Shown: positions 1 through 8,376, counted from the stretch's first letter. The stretch: 64,000 nucleotides of DNA from Schaedlerella arabinosiphila (GCF_003885045.1 NZ_RHJS01000002.1:4395302-4459301), one strand, 5' to 3'. Program-made: numbers and translations. Notes: generated by a model from the letters alone, not told the origin.

Positions 1-2
1 TG

Positions 3-89
3 GACGTGCTCATACGCCAGCAGCAGGCCGGCAGACGGGAAGCCGCCAGGGAAACCCCGCTTGGAAAATTAAAAAAGCTGCTTACATAA
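3..89 (+). CDS. C-terminal tail of an unidentified protein (partial)
   Basis: An open frame enters from the left edge and gives 28 residues ending in TPLGKLKKLLT before a TAA stop. It is rich in Gln, Arg and Lys, and I cannot assign it to a family. It converges on dnaB, and the long hairpin just after its stop would terminate both transcripts. The short length makes this tentative. Confidence 0.3.
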   Translation, partial: DVLIRQQQAGRREAARETPLGKLKKLLT

Positions 90-91
90 AA

Positions 92-158
92 ATCCGGGCC
101 CCTGTCCCGGCGGCGCATCTCAAAACGAGCCTGCAAAAATGGGACAGGATACCCGGAT
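92..158. terminator. Bidirectional terminator between dnaB and the left-edge gene
   Basis: Two nested inverted repeats, ATCCGGG/CCCGGAT and CCTGTCCC/GGGACAGG, form one long stem with a loop of about 32 nt. Read leftward the stem is followed directly by TTTT. Read rightward a run of seven T lies nine bases beyond. It sits between two convergent genes, so it probably ends both. Confidence 0.6.
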
Positions 159-173
159 CACAGACGGCTTTTT

Positions 174-1517
174 TTACTCCGGCTGCCGCAGTTCATTTCC
201 AAAACGGGTATACTGCGGCATCCAGGCCAGCCGGATGGTCCCGATGGGGCCGTTCCTCTGCTTGGCAATGATAATCTCCGCAATATTCTTATCTTCCGAA
301 TCATGGTTGTAATAATCATCCCTGTAGATAAACATACATACGTCCGCGTCCTGCTCAATGGCCCCCGACTCACGCAGGTCGGAAAGCATGGGCCGCTTGT
401 CGTTTCTGGATTCCACCGCACGGCTGAGCTGCGACAGTGCGATCACGGGCACGTTCAGCTCCCGGGCCAGACCTTTTAAGGAACGGGAAATCTCTGAGAT
501 CTCCTGCTGCCGGCTCTCATTGCTTCTCTTGCTGCTCCCGCTCATCAACTGCAGGTAGTCGATAATGATCAGGTCCAGTCCCTGTTCCAGCTTGTACTTC
601 CGGCACTTGGAACGCATCTCCGCGATGGAAATTCCGGAAGTATCGTCTATGATGAGCTTCGATTTTCCAATGATCCCGGCTCCCTCAATCAGCTTTTCCC
701 AATCCGTGTCTTTTAGATTTCCGGTACGCAGAAGCTGCGCGTCCACATGGGACTCCAGGGAAAACAGACGGTTCACGAGCTGCTCCTTGGACATTTCCAG
801 ACTGAACACCGCCACCGAGCGGCTCTGGCGGAAGGCTACATGCTGCGCGATATTCAGCACAAACGCGGTCTTTCCCATAGACGGCCTGGCCGCAATCAGG
901 ATGAGATCCGACCTCTGCAGGCCCGACAGTTTATAATCCAGGTCAATAAAACCGGTGGGAATGCCGGTCACATTGCCCCTGGTCTTGGACGCCTTCTCAA
1001 TCACCTCAAGGGCGTTGAGCACCACCTGCTTGATGGGTACAAAGTCCTGAATATTGCCCCGCTCCACCAGCTCAAACACCCGCTTCTCCGTCATTTCCAG
1101 GATTTCTTCCAGCGGACGGCTTTCCGTATAGCAGGCATTGGCGATCTCCTCATTGATCTTAATCAGCCTGCGCATGGTGGATTTTTCCTTGATGATCTGC
1201 GCATATGCCTTTGCATTTGCCGAAGTCTGGAAACTGGTCAGGATATCCCTGGCAAATTCCAGGCTGCTGACCTCCGGCGGAACATTTTTCTCCTTCAGAT
1301 ATTCCTGAAGCGTGATCAGATCCACCGGCCTTCCCATATGAAATAATTCTGCCATAGCGTCAAAGAGGATGCCATATGCAGTCTGATAGAAATCCTCTCC
1401 CGTGAGGATTTCCGTTGTCTCCAAAATGGCATCCTTATTCATCAGCATCGACGCGATCACGGCCGTCTCCGCTTCTGTGCTGTGAGGCAAAATCCGTTTA
1501 ATTACCGCCTCTTCCAT
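174..1517 (-). CDS. dnaB: Replicative DNA helicase DnaB
   Basis: Hexameric helicase that unwinds DNA at the replication fork and recruits primase. The 447-residue length is normal for the family. The N-terminal DnaB domain (about residues 8-110) is followed by the RecA-like ATPase domain, with Walker A ARPSMGKT at residues 210-217 and Walker B in LIIIDYLQLM near residue 315. It is the last gene of a leftward gdpP-rplI-dnaB group, starting 48 bp after rplI, an arrangement common in Bacillota. The assignment is firm. Confidence 0.97.
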   Translation of the reverse strand: MEEAVIKRILPHSTEAETAVIASMLMNKDAILETTEILTGEDFYQTAYGILFDAMAELFHMGRPVDLITLQEYLKEKNVPPEVSSLEFARDILTSFQTSANAKAYAQIIKEKSTMRRLIKINEEIANACYTESRPLEEILEMTEKRVFELVERGNIQDFVPIKQVVLNALEVIEKASKTRGNVTGIPTGFIDLDYKLSGLQRSDLILIAARPSMGKTAFVLNIAQHVAFRQSRSVAVFSLEMSKEQLVNRLFSLESHVDAQLLRTGNLKDTDWEKLIEGAGIIGKSKLIIDDTSGISIAEMRSKCRKYKLEQGLDLIIIDYLQLMSGSSKRSNESRQQEISEISRSLKGLARELNVPVIALSQLSRAVESRNDKRPMLSDLRESGAIEQDADVCMFIYRDDYYNHDSEDKNIAEIIIAKQRNGPIGTIRLAWMPQYTRFGNELRQPE

Positions 1518-1564
1518 AGATTCCGCTCCTTATTTGTACTGTTCACTCCCAGCCGTAAGCTGCA

Positions 1565-2014
1565 TTAAGCCTCTTCTTTGATCTCCACCTTGAGCTCCGC
1601 GGTCACTTCCGGATGCAGCTTTATTGGAACGTTGTGTGTCCCCAATGTCTTCAGGGTCTCTTTGAGCTGGATCTTCTTTTTGTCCACATCCAGACCCATC
1701 TGTTCCTTGACCGCAGCGGCGATCTCCTTCGCGGAAACGGAACCAAACGCCTTTCCGCCCTCGCCCACTTTGATCTTCAGCAGGATCTGTCCTGCCTTCA
1801 ATTCTCCGGCAAGCTTCTCGGCCGCTTCCTTATTCTCCTTCGCGATCTTTTCCTCGTTGCTCTTTTTCAGCTTCAGGTCGTTCAGGTTTTTATTGTTCGC
1901 CTCCACGCCCAGCTTCTTCGGAATGATAAAATTCCGCGCGTATCCGTCGTTTACATTTACAATCTCGCCCTCTTTTCCGAGAGACTTTACATCCTGCAAT
2001 AAAATAACTTTCAT
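1565..2014 (-). CDS. rplI: 50S ribosomal protein L9
   Basis: Large-subunit protein L9, a two-domain protein joined by a long helix. The N-terminal sequence MKVILLQDVKSLGKEGE with GYARNFIIPK is the family signature, and the lysine-rich linker and C-terminal domain follow to 149 residues. I chose the ATG at 2014 rather than a TTG three codons upstream: GGAG lies nine bases before the ATG, and L9 proteins begin MKVIL. It lies between gdpP and dnaB. Confidence 0.97.
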   Translation of the reverse strand: MKVILLQDVKSLGKEGEIVNVNDGYARNFIIPKKLGVEANNKNLNDLKLKKSNEEKIAKENKEAAEKLAGELKAGQILLKIKVGEGGKAFGSVSAKEIAAAVKEQMGLDVDKKKIQLKETLKTLGTHNVPIKLHPEVTAELKVEIKEEA

Positions 2015-2049
2015 AATATACAACTCCTTTTTTCTGTATACGAGGGCAT

Positions 2050-4092
2050 TCAGATGTCCCCTGCTTCGATCATCTGGTCGATGGTTTCCTTCAGCTTGCG
2101 GATCGCTTCCTTCACATCCGTATGGTCAAACTGCACGCCTGCCGCGTTGATATGTCCGCCCCCGCCCAGCTTTTCCGCGATGATCTGTACGTTGACCTCA
2201 TCAATGGAACGGGCGCTCAGATAAATCCGTCCATTATATATAGTAAGTACAAAGGATGCCTTGATCCCGCTGATGTCCAGCAGTTCGTTGGCCGCCTGCG
2301 CCCCCAGCACGGTGGGGCTGTCGATATCGCCCGGGCACTCCGCAATGGCATACTCGCTACGGTAAACCTCGGCCAGCCGCACGGTCTCCGCTTTGGCCCG
2401 GTAGGACTCCATATCGTCTCGGAACATCTTTCTCACGCGGGTGATATCCGCCCCGCATCTTCTCAAAAACGCCGCTGCCTCAAAGGTCCTCACCCCGGTC
2501 CGGTTCATAAAGTTCCGTGTGTCGATCATAATCCCGGCATACAGGCAGTCCGCCTCCACGGAGGGAATCCGAAGGTCGTCCACAATATACTGCAGCACTT
2601 CCGCTACCATTTCACAGGTGGAGGAAGAATAAGGCTCCACATAGGAGAGCACCGCATTTTCAATCACGATGCTGCCCTGCCTGTGGTGATCCAGCACGGC
2701 AATGGTTTTGGTGCATTTTAAAAGCTCCGGGCACTCTGTCATGGGCGGCTTGTTGGTGTCCACCACCACCACCATGGAATTTTCATTGATACGCTCCAGC
2801 GCCTTGCCCGGCGTCAGGAAAATGTCGCTTTCATAAGCGGAGCTGTCCAGGATCTCATCATACAGCGGCCGGATGGAGTTGGAAACTTCTTCCAGCACCA
2901 CATGGGCCTTCTTCCCCAGTTCCTTCGCCGCACGGTAGATCCCCATGCAGGCGCCCAGGCTGTCTGCGTCTGCAAGCCGGTGCCCCATGACGAAAACCTG
3001 GTCTTTGGCTATGATAAACTCCCGCAGCGCCTCAGCCTTGACACGAGCCTTGACACGCGTATTTTTCGAGGTCTGCTCTTTTTTTCCGCCGTAATATTTG
3101 AGGCCGTGGCAATCCTTCACCACCGCCTGGTCGCCTCCCCTTGCCAGCGCCAGATCTATGGCCATGCGGGCATAATCGTAGCTTTGGGCATAGGTGCTGG
3201 TGTCCACGCCCAGGCCGATACTCAGTGTGGCCGAGCGCGCATTGCCGATGTTCACCTGCTTGACATCCTCCAGAAGTGAAAAGCGGTCTGATTCGAACTT
3301 CTGATAAGCTTCCTTCTTGATGACGATAAAGTACTTGTCCTTTTCCATTTTTTTCACAAGTCCATCGGCATCGTTGATATATTTGTTGATCTTGCGGTCG
3401 ATCAGGGCTACCAGAAGAGACTGGCGCACCTCCTCCACGCTGTCCATGATCTCGTCGTAATTGTCAATGTAGATCAGGCCGGCGATCATGCGCTGGTTGT
3501 CGATCTCCCGCAGATTGGCATTGAGTTCCGTCACGTCCGTCATATAGATGACGACAAAAAATTCTTTCTCCCTGGGGATGTGCAGCACGTCCTCGGCCTC
3601 GCTGAAGCCTTCCATGGAAACCTTGCTGAGATGCACCTGGTAATCCCGTCCGTTGTGCTGGATCTCCAGCTCCGCATTCTCATCGTCCCCCGGAAATATG
3701 CTCCGGCTGATCTCCGGGATCAGCTTATTCAGATACCGCTCCCGGCGTTTGCCGCAGAACACCTCCTCAAACCGGTCGTTCTTCCATACAATCCGCCCGT
3801 CCTCCATCAAAATGGCGTAAGGAATGGCAAGCTCACGCAGAAGGGTATTCTGTATCCCTTTATACTGGGTCGAGAACTGGATCATATCGGCCAGGATCAA
3901 AGAACGGTTGTGAAAATACAGGATACCGACGATCACAGCATAGATGATGACAAACACAGACATCATACCCGCCGCCTGCCGGTCGATCTTATACATCCAG
4001 ATGTTCATCGCGATCAGGAGCACCGTCATGATGATCGGCCATCGCATATACATCTTTAGCTGTCCCTTTAAACGCACATCTTTCTTTTTCAT
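2050..4092 (-). CDS. gdpP: Cyclic-di-AMP phosphodiesterase GdpP (YybT type, DHH/DHHA1)
   Basis: Membrane-bound enzyme that hydrolyses the second messenger c-di-AMP to pApA, which affects potassium and cell-wall homeostasis. The 680 residues show the family order. Two transmembrane helices lie at about 15-60, then a PAS-like segment (GRIVWKNDRFEEVF), a degenerate GGDEF domain (about 170-300), and the DHH phosphoesterase with GHRLADADSLGA, VVVVDTNKP and LDHHRQG. The C-terminal DHHA1 motif is GGGGHINAAG. All metal-binding motifs are present, so it should be active. It heads the gdpP-rplI-dnaB group. Its neighbour to the right, a Pycsar-like cassette, is probably an insertion and not a partner. 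Confidence 0.95.
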   Translation of the reverse strand: MKKKDVRLKGQLKMYMRWPIIMTVLLIAMNIWMYKIDRQAAGMMSVFVIIYAVIVGILYFHNRSLILADMIQFSTQYKGIQNTLLRELAIPYAILMEDGRIVWKNDRFEEVFCGKRRERYLNKLIPEISRSIFPGDDENAELEIQHNGRDYQVHLSKVSMEGFSEAEDVLHIPREKEFFVVIYMTDVTELNANLREIDNQRMIAGLIYIDNYDEIMDSVEEVRQSLLVALIDRKINKYINDADGLVKKMEKDKYFIVIKKEAYQKFESDRFSLLEDVKQVNIGNARSATLSIGLGVDTSTYAQSYDYARMAIDLALARGGDQAVVKDCHGLKYYGGKKEQTSKNTRVKARVKAEALREFIIAKDQVFVMGHRLADADSLGACMGIYRAAKELGKKAHVVLEEVSNSIRPLYDEILDSSAYESDIFLTPGKALERINENSMVVVVDTNKPPMTECPELLKCTKTIAVLDHHRQGSIVIENAVLSYVEPYSSSTCEMVAEVLQYIVDDLRIPSVEADCLYAGIMIDTRNFMNRTGVRTFEAAAFLRRCGADITRVRKMFRDDMESYRAKAETVRLAEVYRSEYAIAECPGDIDSPTVLGAQAANELLDISGIKASFVLTIYNGRIYLSARSIDEVNVQIIAEKLGGGGHINAAGVQFDHTDVKEAIRKLKETIDQMIEAGDI

Positions 4093-4264
4093 ATTTTTTC
4101 CTCTTCAATCTCCAATCAATTCAGACGATATCCGCTGCTGACACGGTCCGCCCGCCCCTCCCGGGCATGTGTGAAGGCATGCCCCATGGAAATCTTCTGC
4201 CGCTGAAACCGCCTGCCCTGCCAAAACCCGGCGCCGGGCGGCTTTTACGGCCATTAACATGTCT

Positions 4265-4293
4265 AGTATAACACCTTTTTTTAAATTAATCCA
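4265..4293 (-). promoter_or_regulatory. Possible gdpP promoter
   Basis: Read leftward, TGGATT and TATACT are separated by 17 bases, about 170 bp before the gdpP start. The -10 is good and the -35 weak. The remaining 4093-4344 interval is GC-rich next to gdpP, turns AT-rich toward the cassette, and shows no other gene. Confidence 0.4.
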
Positions 4294-4344
4294 CTATAAT
4301 CTGAATCTGTGCCGGGGGAGACTAAAAAAAATGGGATAGAAGAA

Positions 4345-4866
4345 TTATGCACAGATCAATAGGATGATCAGTAAAAACAACGCCGTCAAAATAATATAGA
4401 AGCTTCTTTTAAAATAAATTTGTTTTCTCACAGTAATCTTTGAGTTTTCTGTAATTTCTTTGCAGTAGTCTAGTTCTAACTGCTGAAAATCATCCCTGTT
4501 CTGACCCGGCCTGTCCCAATATTTTTCATATAATTTCTGTAAATATTCATCCGGTTCCAGAGACGATATATACGCATAATGGAGCAAATTTTCAGATATC
4601 CCATTATTTGGAAATGTCTTTATATTGCCATTTAACGGCTTAAAAGACCAGAGCGCCGTGATCGTGGATAATATCAATCCGATCAGTACAGCGCTGGTTA
4701 ACAGCAAATAATTTTTTAACAGTCCCATTTCCGTTATTGTAGCTGCCATAGTCACATTGAAGGCAATTAATGCGGCGTTTTTGCCTTCTGCAAAATGAAG
4801 CCAGGTATTGGTATTGTCAAAAATTTTCTGCAGCAATTCTATATGTTCTTTATTATTTTTGCTCAT
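4345..4866 (-). CDS. Pycsar-type transmembrane effector (PycTM-like)
   Basis: A 173-residue membrane protein whose layout fits the Pycsar effector family. A short N-terminal helix ends in HFAEGKNAALIAFN, followed by TM helices at about 29-47 and 53-74. A soluble segment of about 75 residues comes next, then a C-terminal helix (154-172) ending at the stop. In known systems such effectors respond to cCMP or cUMP made by the neighbouring cyclase and impair the membrane of phage-infected cells. Its ATG lies one base after the cyclase stop, with GGAG ten bases upstream, so the two are almost surely co-expressed. The gene is AT-rich compared with gdpP. Function is inferred from family resemblance and context. 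Confidence 0.75.
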   Translation of the reverse strand: MSKNNKEHIELLQKIFDNTNTWLHFAEGKNAALIAFNVTMAATITEMGLLKNYLLLTSAVLIGLILSTITALWSFKPLNGNIKTFPNNGISENLLHYAYISSLEPDEYLQKLYEKYWDRPGQNRDDFQQLELDYCKEITENSKITVRKQIYFKRSFYIILTALFLLIILLICA

Positions 4867-4867
4867 T

Positions 4868-6421
4868 TTAAGTATACTCCAGGGATAACGCTTTTATCCT
4901 GCTGAAAGCTTCATTAAGCGTTTGTTCAAAATCAGGTACCCTTTTTTCAAAATCTTTTTCTATATTTTGTAAATCTGATTCTGTAATCCATCGTATCCGT
5001 TCATGCTTCTTTGTCGGCTTAAAATTCTCCGGATCAAAATCCGTCGTAATCCTTGCCAGCGTAATGATGCCTTTGTCTTTCTTCTCAGGCTCATTTAACT
5101 GCGGATTATGGATAACCTGGTACAAAGCTATCGGAATCGGTTCTCTCATTTCTCTGCTGCCATCAACGACGGGTTCGATGTCAATCTGAAAGTCCTGTTT
5201 ATATTCTTCTTTCAGCTTTTGCGCAATGCTCATGTCTATCACTGCTTTTGCACAGCCGAACTCCCAGGCCCCCTGGCTTTTTTCACGGCTGTCAGACCTT
5301 TTGGCAATTAAAATTCTAATGCCGTCTTCAAATTCTTTAAAACAGACTGCCACACAATGAATCTGCATTAATTCTGTGTTGATGTATTTTGTCTGATCGT
5401 GTGTTGCTGTTTTAATTAACTGCTGCAGCCGTTCAATTTTCTCTGTCAGCATTCTGTCCTGCAAGATTTTATTGACAGCATAAAGGGGATTCGTGTACAT
5501 CTCATCATCCCGGATTACTTTTTCCTTTTTATCGGCTTCCCGATTATCATAATACTCTTTAATCAGGTCGCTTTCATCACATGCATCGAATACAAAGCTT
5601 TCTTTTAATTCAATTTCTTTCCCGTATAAATCCGGATAAGCTTTTGGGTCATGGTACCAGATAATCGGATATAATTTATCTTTCCATACGCCTTTAAGCT
5701 TTCTGTAGGTTATAATGTGCAGGCAGGAAAGGCTTTCTGTCTGCCGGGAGATCAAATAAGCCAATTCATAACTCAGAACCATGCGTCCTTCCTGTGTTTG
5801 CCTGGAAATCCGAAACCCCGTATCTATATCATTACCGAGAAACTCAAAAATCTCATGCCCTTCTTTTGAGTGGTACCGTTCGAAAATGTTATCGGCATTA
5901 TCCTGTAGCGTATCCCTGTAACTGATATTTCCGACATCTGTTACAGCAGCTATCCAGGCGGCTGTTTTCAGAGATAAAATATTCTGCAGTTTCATCGCAT
6001 GAAATTGATCGTTGCCAAACTTAAAAAATTCACCCGTTTTAAGTTTGTGTATGGTGACTACCATTATTTTGAATATACGGTTTATGTATTCGCACAGTTC
6101 ATTTTCGCTGCGTACCTTAATAATAAAAATAGCTTCATCGCCGAGAACTCTCCACATCTCCGAACCAAAAAGCTGATTTTCCACCTCATTCCGCAGTTCT
6201 TTAAACAATAAATTGATGACCTGGGCCCACCCGAAATAATTAATTGTCTTATATGCAGTAGAGTTTACAATATCAAAAGAAAAAAACAGAACAACATCCG
6301 AAGAATTAATATTAGGATGTTCTTCTGTTTTTTCTTCTTCTTTTGATAATTCGTCTATTCTATTTTGTATGGATTCTAAAACCACTCTTTTGTCTTCTAC
6401 CATTTTAAATACCCCAGCCAT
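4868..6421 (-). CDS. Pycsar-like class III nucleotide cyclase fused to a NUDIX-like domain
   Basis: Residues 43-205 form a class III cyclase domain. The metal aspartates appear in FFSFDIVNST (D50) and RVLGDEAIF (D95), and a transition-state Arg in DIDTGFRIS (R204). The residue that specifies the purine base in ordinary cyclases (Lys or Glu four before the second Asp) is Arg91 here, which fits a pyrimidine cyclase. After a linker with a possible coiled coil, residues 352-500 resemble a NUDIX fold, but the NUDIX box is degenerate: LKEEYKQDF keeps the EE pair and loses the RE and the Gly. It may sense or bind nucleotides more than cleave them. The 517-residue length greatly exceeds a stand-alone cyclase. 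An alternative ATG at 6403 overlaps the stop of the upstream protease gene and has GGGG eight bases before it. The partner effector follows immediately. Confidence 0.75.
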   Translation of the reverse strand: MAGVFKMVEDKRVVLESIQNRIDELSKEEEKTEEHPNINSSDVVLFFSFDIVNSTAYKTINYFGWAQVINLLFKELRNEVENQLFGSEMWRVLGDEAIFIIKVRSENELCEYINRIFKIMVVTIHKLKTGEFFKFGNDQFHAMKLQNILSLKTAAWIAAVTDVGNISYRDTLQDNADNIFERYHSKEGHEIFEFLGNDIDTGFRISRQTQEGRMVLSYELAYLISRQTESLSCLHIITYRKLKGVWKDKLYPIIWYHDPKAYPDLYGKEIELKESFVFDACDESDLIKEYYDNREADKKEKVIRDDEMYTNPLYAVNKILQDRMLTEKIERLQQLIKTATHDQTKYINTELMQIHCVAVCFKEFEDGIRILIAKRSDSREKSQGAWEFGCAKAVIDMSIAQKLKEEYKQDFQIDIEPVVDGSREMREPIPIALYQVIHNPQLNEPEKKDKGIITLARITTDFDPENFKPTKKHERIRWITESDLQNIEKDFEKRVPDFEQTLNEAFSRIKALSLEYT

Positions 6422-6927
6422 TTTCCCCTGTTTGCAGCAGCATCCACAGACACATGAAAATACTTGGCAATCTCAGAAGTATTCACCCGGCTGCCGGATG
6501 TATGCTGATCCATTATACGCTTATACTCTGTGCGGGGCATTAAAAAAGCAGCCGCAAATTCATTGGATTGGTATTCTAATTCCGAATTTCCATTGCGGTA
6601 GTAGTATATGTTGTCATGAGACTGCCATCTCTGTTGATTCGTCTGGAACCCCATATGCAAAAATAAATGCCCCAGTTCATGAGCTATTGTAAAATTCTTC
6701 CTCTCTTCTGTCTGAAACGGTGATATTTCTATTACAAATCTATCACTCCCTGCTTTTCTGATCTTACCATCAGAAAAGCCATTTATAGAAGGATCTTCCA
6801 CTATGCTCCCTCCCATATTTTGTACCACTTTCTCAATGTCAGTAATGGGAATAGAAATATTATACATTTCGATTACTTCCTGTGCCATAGTATTAATCAG
6901 GTTTTTCAGTTCATTTTTCAATGCCAT
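6397..6927 (-). CDS. ImmA/IrrE-family metallopeptidase
   Basis: A 176-residue zinc peptidase domain with HELGH at residues 83-87 (FTIAHELGHLFLHMG) and the expected downstream Glu in NEFAAAFLMP (E123). The C-terminal part, EIAKYFHVSVDAAANR, is the usual ImmA/IrrE tail. No separate DNA-binding domain is present. Family members often cleave phage or mobile-element repressors, or act as stress-triggered proteases. It is the first gene of the cassette, has AAAGGAGG seven bases before the ATG, and overlaps the cyclase gene. That implies coupled translation and a role in controlling or activating the cyclase-effector pair. The role is inferred; the family is clear. Confidence 0.85.
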   Translation of the reverse strand: MALKNELKNLINTMAQEVIEMYNISIPITDIEKVVQNMGGSIVEDPSINGFSDGKIRKAGSDRFVIEISPFQTEERKNFTIAHELGHLFLHMGFQTNQQRWQSHDNIYYYRNGNSELEYQSNEFAAAFLMPRTEYKRIMDQHTSGSRVNTSEIAKYFHVSVDAAANRGKWLGYLKW

Positions 6928-7151
6928 ACAAATACCTCCTTTCCATACTGCAGAAACAATTATAAGTTATTATCTTAAATACACATAAATATTATCACTC
7001 TCTATATATAATTTTTCTAATGATGGTTACTATTCACACATACGGTACTCACAGCATAGCCGAATACTGTCTATCACAAAATTATTATATGCGAAAATAC
7101 AAAATAATGCAACCCTTTATCAGAACAAATGTTCAAAATATTCAGACCGCA

Positions 7152-7297
7152 GTTACAGTTCACGGCCTGACCGGCCGAGAACTGTAACGCATCCAGCCCA
7201 TTTTAAGTCGCCTGATGGCGAGGGGCTGGATGCCCGCCCCATCACTGAATTGGCCGGATGCCGTGCAGCAAGTGCACGACACCGTGTGAACAGTAAC
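7152..7297. mobile_element. 146-bp MITE, full copy 1
   Basis: Starts with GTTACAGTTCAC and ends with GTGAACAGTAAC, an inverted repeat with one mismatch. It is flanked by the exact 8-bp direct repeat AGACCGCA at 7144-7151 and 7298-7305, the mark of transposition. Inside are three foldable blocks: GTTACAGTTC/GAACTGTAAC (7152-7188), GCATCCAGCCC/GGGCTGGATGC with an inner TCGCC/GGCGA (7189-7233), and GTGCA/TGCAC (7263-7277). No protein is encoded, so movement needs a transposase elsewhere. It fills part of the 565-bp gap between the protease gene and rpsR; the rest is AT-rich and shows no gene. Confidence 0.88.
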
Positions 7298-7427
7298 AGA
7301 CCGCAGGCATCTTGAATATTAGATATAAATAACAGCGCCTATTTTACTAACCATTCTCGTGGGAAATGAATAAAAAAAACACAGATCGAGTCGAATTATG
7401 ACAAGCTTAAAGATCGTAAATAAGAGC

Positions 7428-7476
7428 AAAAAAGGCCGCCGCATATCAAATCTTCCAGATTCCCGATGCGGCAGCC
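7428..7476 (-). terminator. Terminator of the rpsF-ssb-rpsR operon
   Basis: Read leftward, GGCTGCCGCAT pairs imperfectly with ATGCGGCGGCC across a loop of about 20 nt, followed by TTTTTT. It begins just after the rpsR stop, and isolates that operon from the cassette to its left. Confidence 0.8.
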
Positions 7477-7492
7477 CATATCTCTTTTTAAA

Positions 7493-7759
7493 TTAATCCT
7501 GAACGTAGGGCATCAAAGCGATGTGTCTTGCTCTCTTGATCGCTACGGTAAGCGCTCTCTGATGCTTCGCACAGTTGCCTGTGATCCTTCTCGGAAGGAT
7601 CTTTCCTCTCTCAGAGATGTACTTCTTCAGCTTTGCCACGTCTTTGTAATCAATCTCGTTATTTTCTTTTCCGCAGAACACGCATACTTTTTTTCTTCTG
7701 CGTACGGGGCCTCTTCTCTTGAAGCCGCCTTCCGGTCTGCTTCCCTTTTCGTAAGCCAT
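7493..7759 (-). CDS. rpsR: 30S ribosomal protein S18
   Basis: Small-subunit protein that pairs with S6. The 88 residues contain the S18 core ILPRRITGNCAKHQRALTVAIKRARHIALMPY. The N-terminal RRKKVCVFCGKE has a CxxC, so part of a zinc-site form of S18 is kept. It is the last gene of rpsF-ssb-rpsR, with GGAGG about seven bases before the ATG. The assignment is certain. Confidence 0.97.
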   Translation of the reverse strand: MAYEKGSRPEGGFKRRGPVRRRKKVCVFCGKENNEIDYKDVAKLKKYISERGKILPRRITGNCAKHQRALTVAIKRARHIALMPYVQD

Positions 7760-7895
7760 CTTCCTTTACCTCCTGATTTTATAGCTTCCGCATGAAACGC
7801 CATGCAGAATCGGTTAGGAACGTCTATCTATGCTTATCAAACAACCCGTGTTCAATAAGGTATCTCACCGGACGAAACCTGTCCTTCCGGTGAAT

Positions 7896-8363
7896 TTAGC
7901 TGAACGGCAGTTCCTCTTCAATCCCGTCGGGGATATTCATGAATCCGTCACCCACGTCTGCTCCCGGTGAGGGTGCCGGCTGCTGGTAGGAATTTTGCTG
8001 ATAAGAGTTCTGCTGGTACGAACCGCGGTTCGCTTCAAACTCAGACTTGCTCTCCGCAAACTCCTGGTCTTCCACGATCACTTCCGTTGTATAGACCTTC
8101 ACGCCGTCCTTATTCGTATAGCTTCCGGTCTGAATCCGTCCGGAAATGGCTACGCGCATCCCCTGGCGGAAATACTTCTCTGCAAACTCCGCGGAACGTC
8201 CGAAGATCACGCAGGGGATAAAGTCTGCGCTGGGTTCGTTGTCCCTCTTGAATCTGCGGTCCACAGCAATCGTATATCTTGCTACTGCGGTCGCACTGTC
8301 ACCCTGTGAATATCTGACTTCCGGGTCTCTTGTCAGACGACCCACCAAAACCACTTTATTCAT
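7896..8363 (-). CDS. ssb: Single-stranded DNA-binding protein
   Basis: OB-fold protein that coats single-stranded DNA and recruits replication and repair proteins. The N-terminus MNKVVLVGRLTRDPEVRYSQ and the core FIPCVIFGRSAEFAEKYFRQG are typical. The C-terminal third is a Gln/Ser/Tyr/Pro-rich flexible tail with repeated YQQNS units and ends in the acidic protein-docking tip EEELPFS. Length is 155 residues. It sits between rpsF and rpsR, 12 bp after rpsF, as in most Bacillota. Confidence 0.97.
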   Translation of the reverse strand: MNKVVLVGRLTRDPEVRYSQGDSATAVARYTIAVDRRFKRDNEPSADFIPCVIFGRSAEFAEKYFRQGMRVAISGRIQTGSYTNKDGVKVYTTEVIVEDQEFAESKSEFEANRGSYQQNSYQQNSYQQPAPSPGADVGDGFMNIPDGIEEELPFS

Positions 8364-8376
8364 ATATACCTCTTTC

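Noticed and set aside
2122..4059. Long rightward frames inside gdpP and similar antisense frames in other large genes
   Set aside because: They lack ribosome sites and family motifs and lie fully inside well supported genes on the other strand.
2050..6927. A functional link between GdpP (c-di-AMP) and the cyclase cassette
   Set aside because: gdpP belongs to the conserved rplI-dnaB group, differs in base composition, and is separated by its own promoter region. Adjacency is best explained by insertion.
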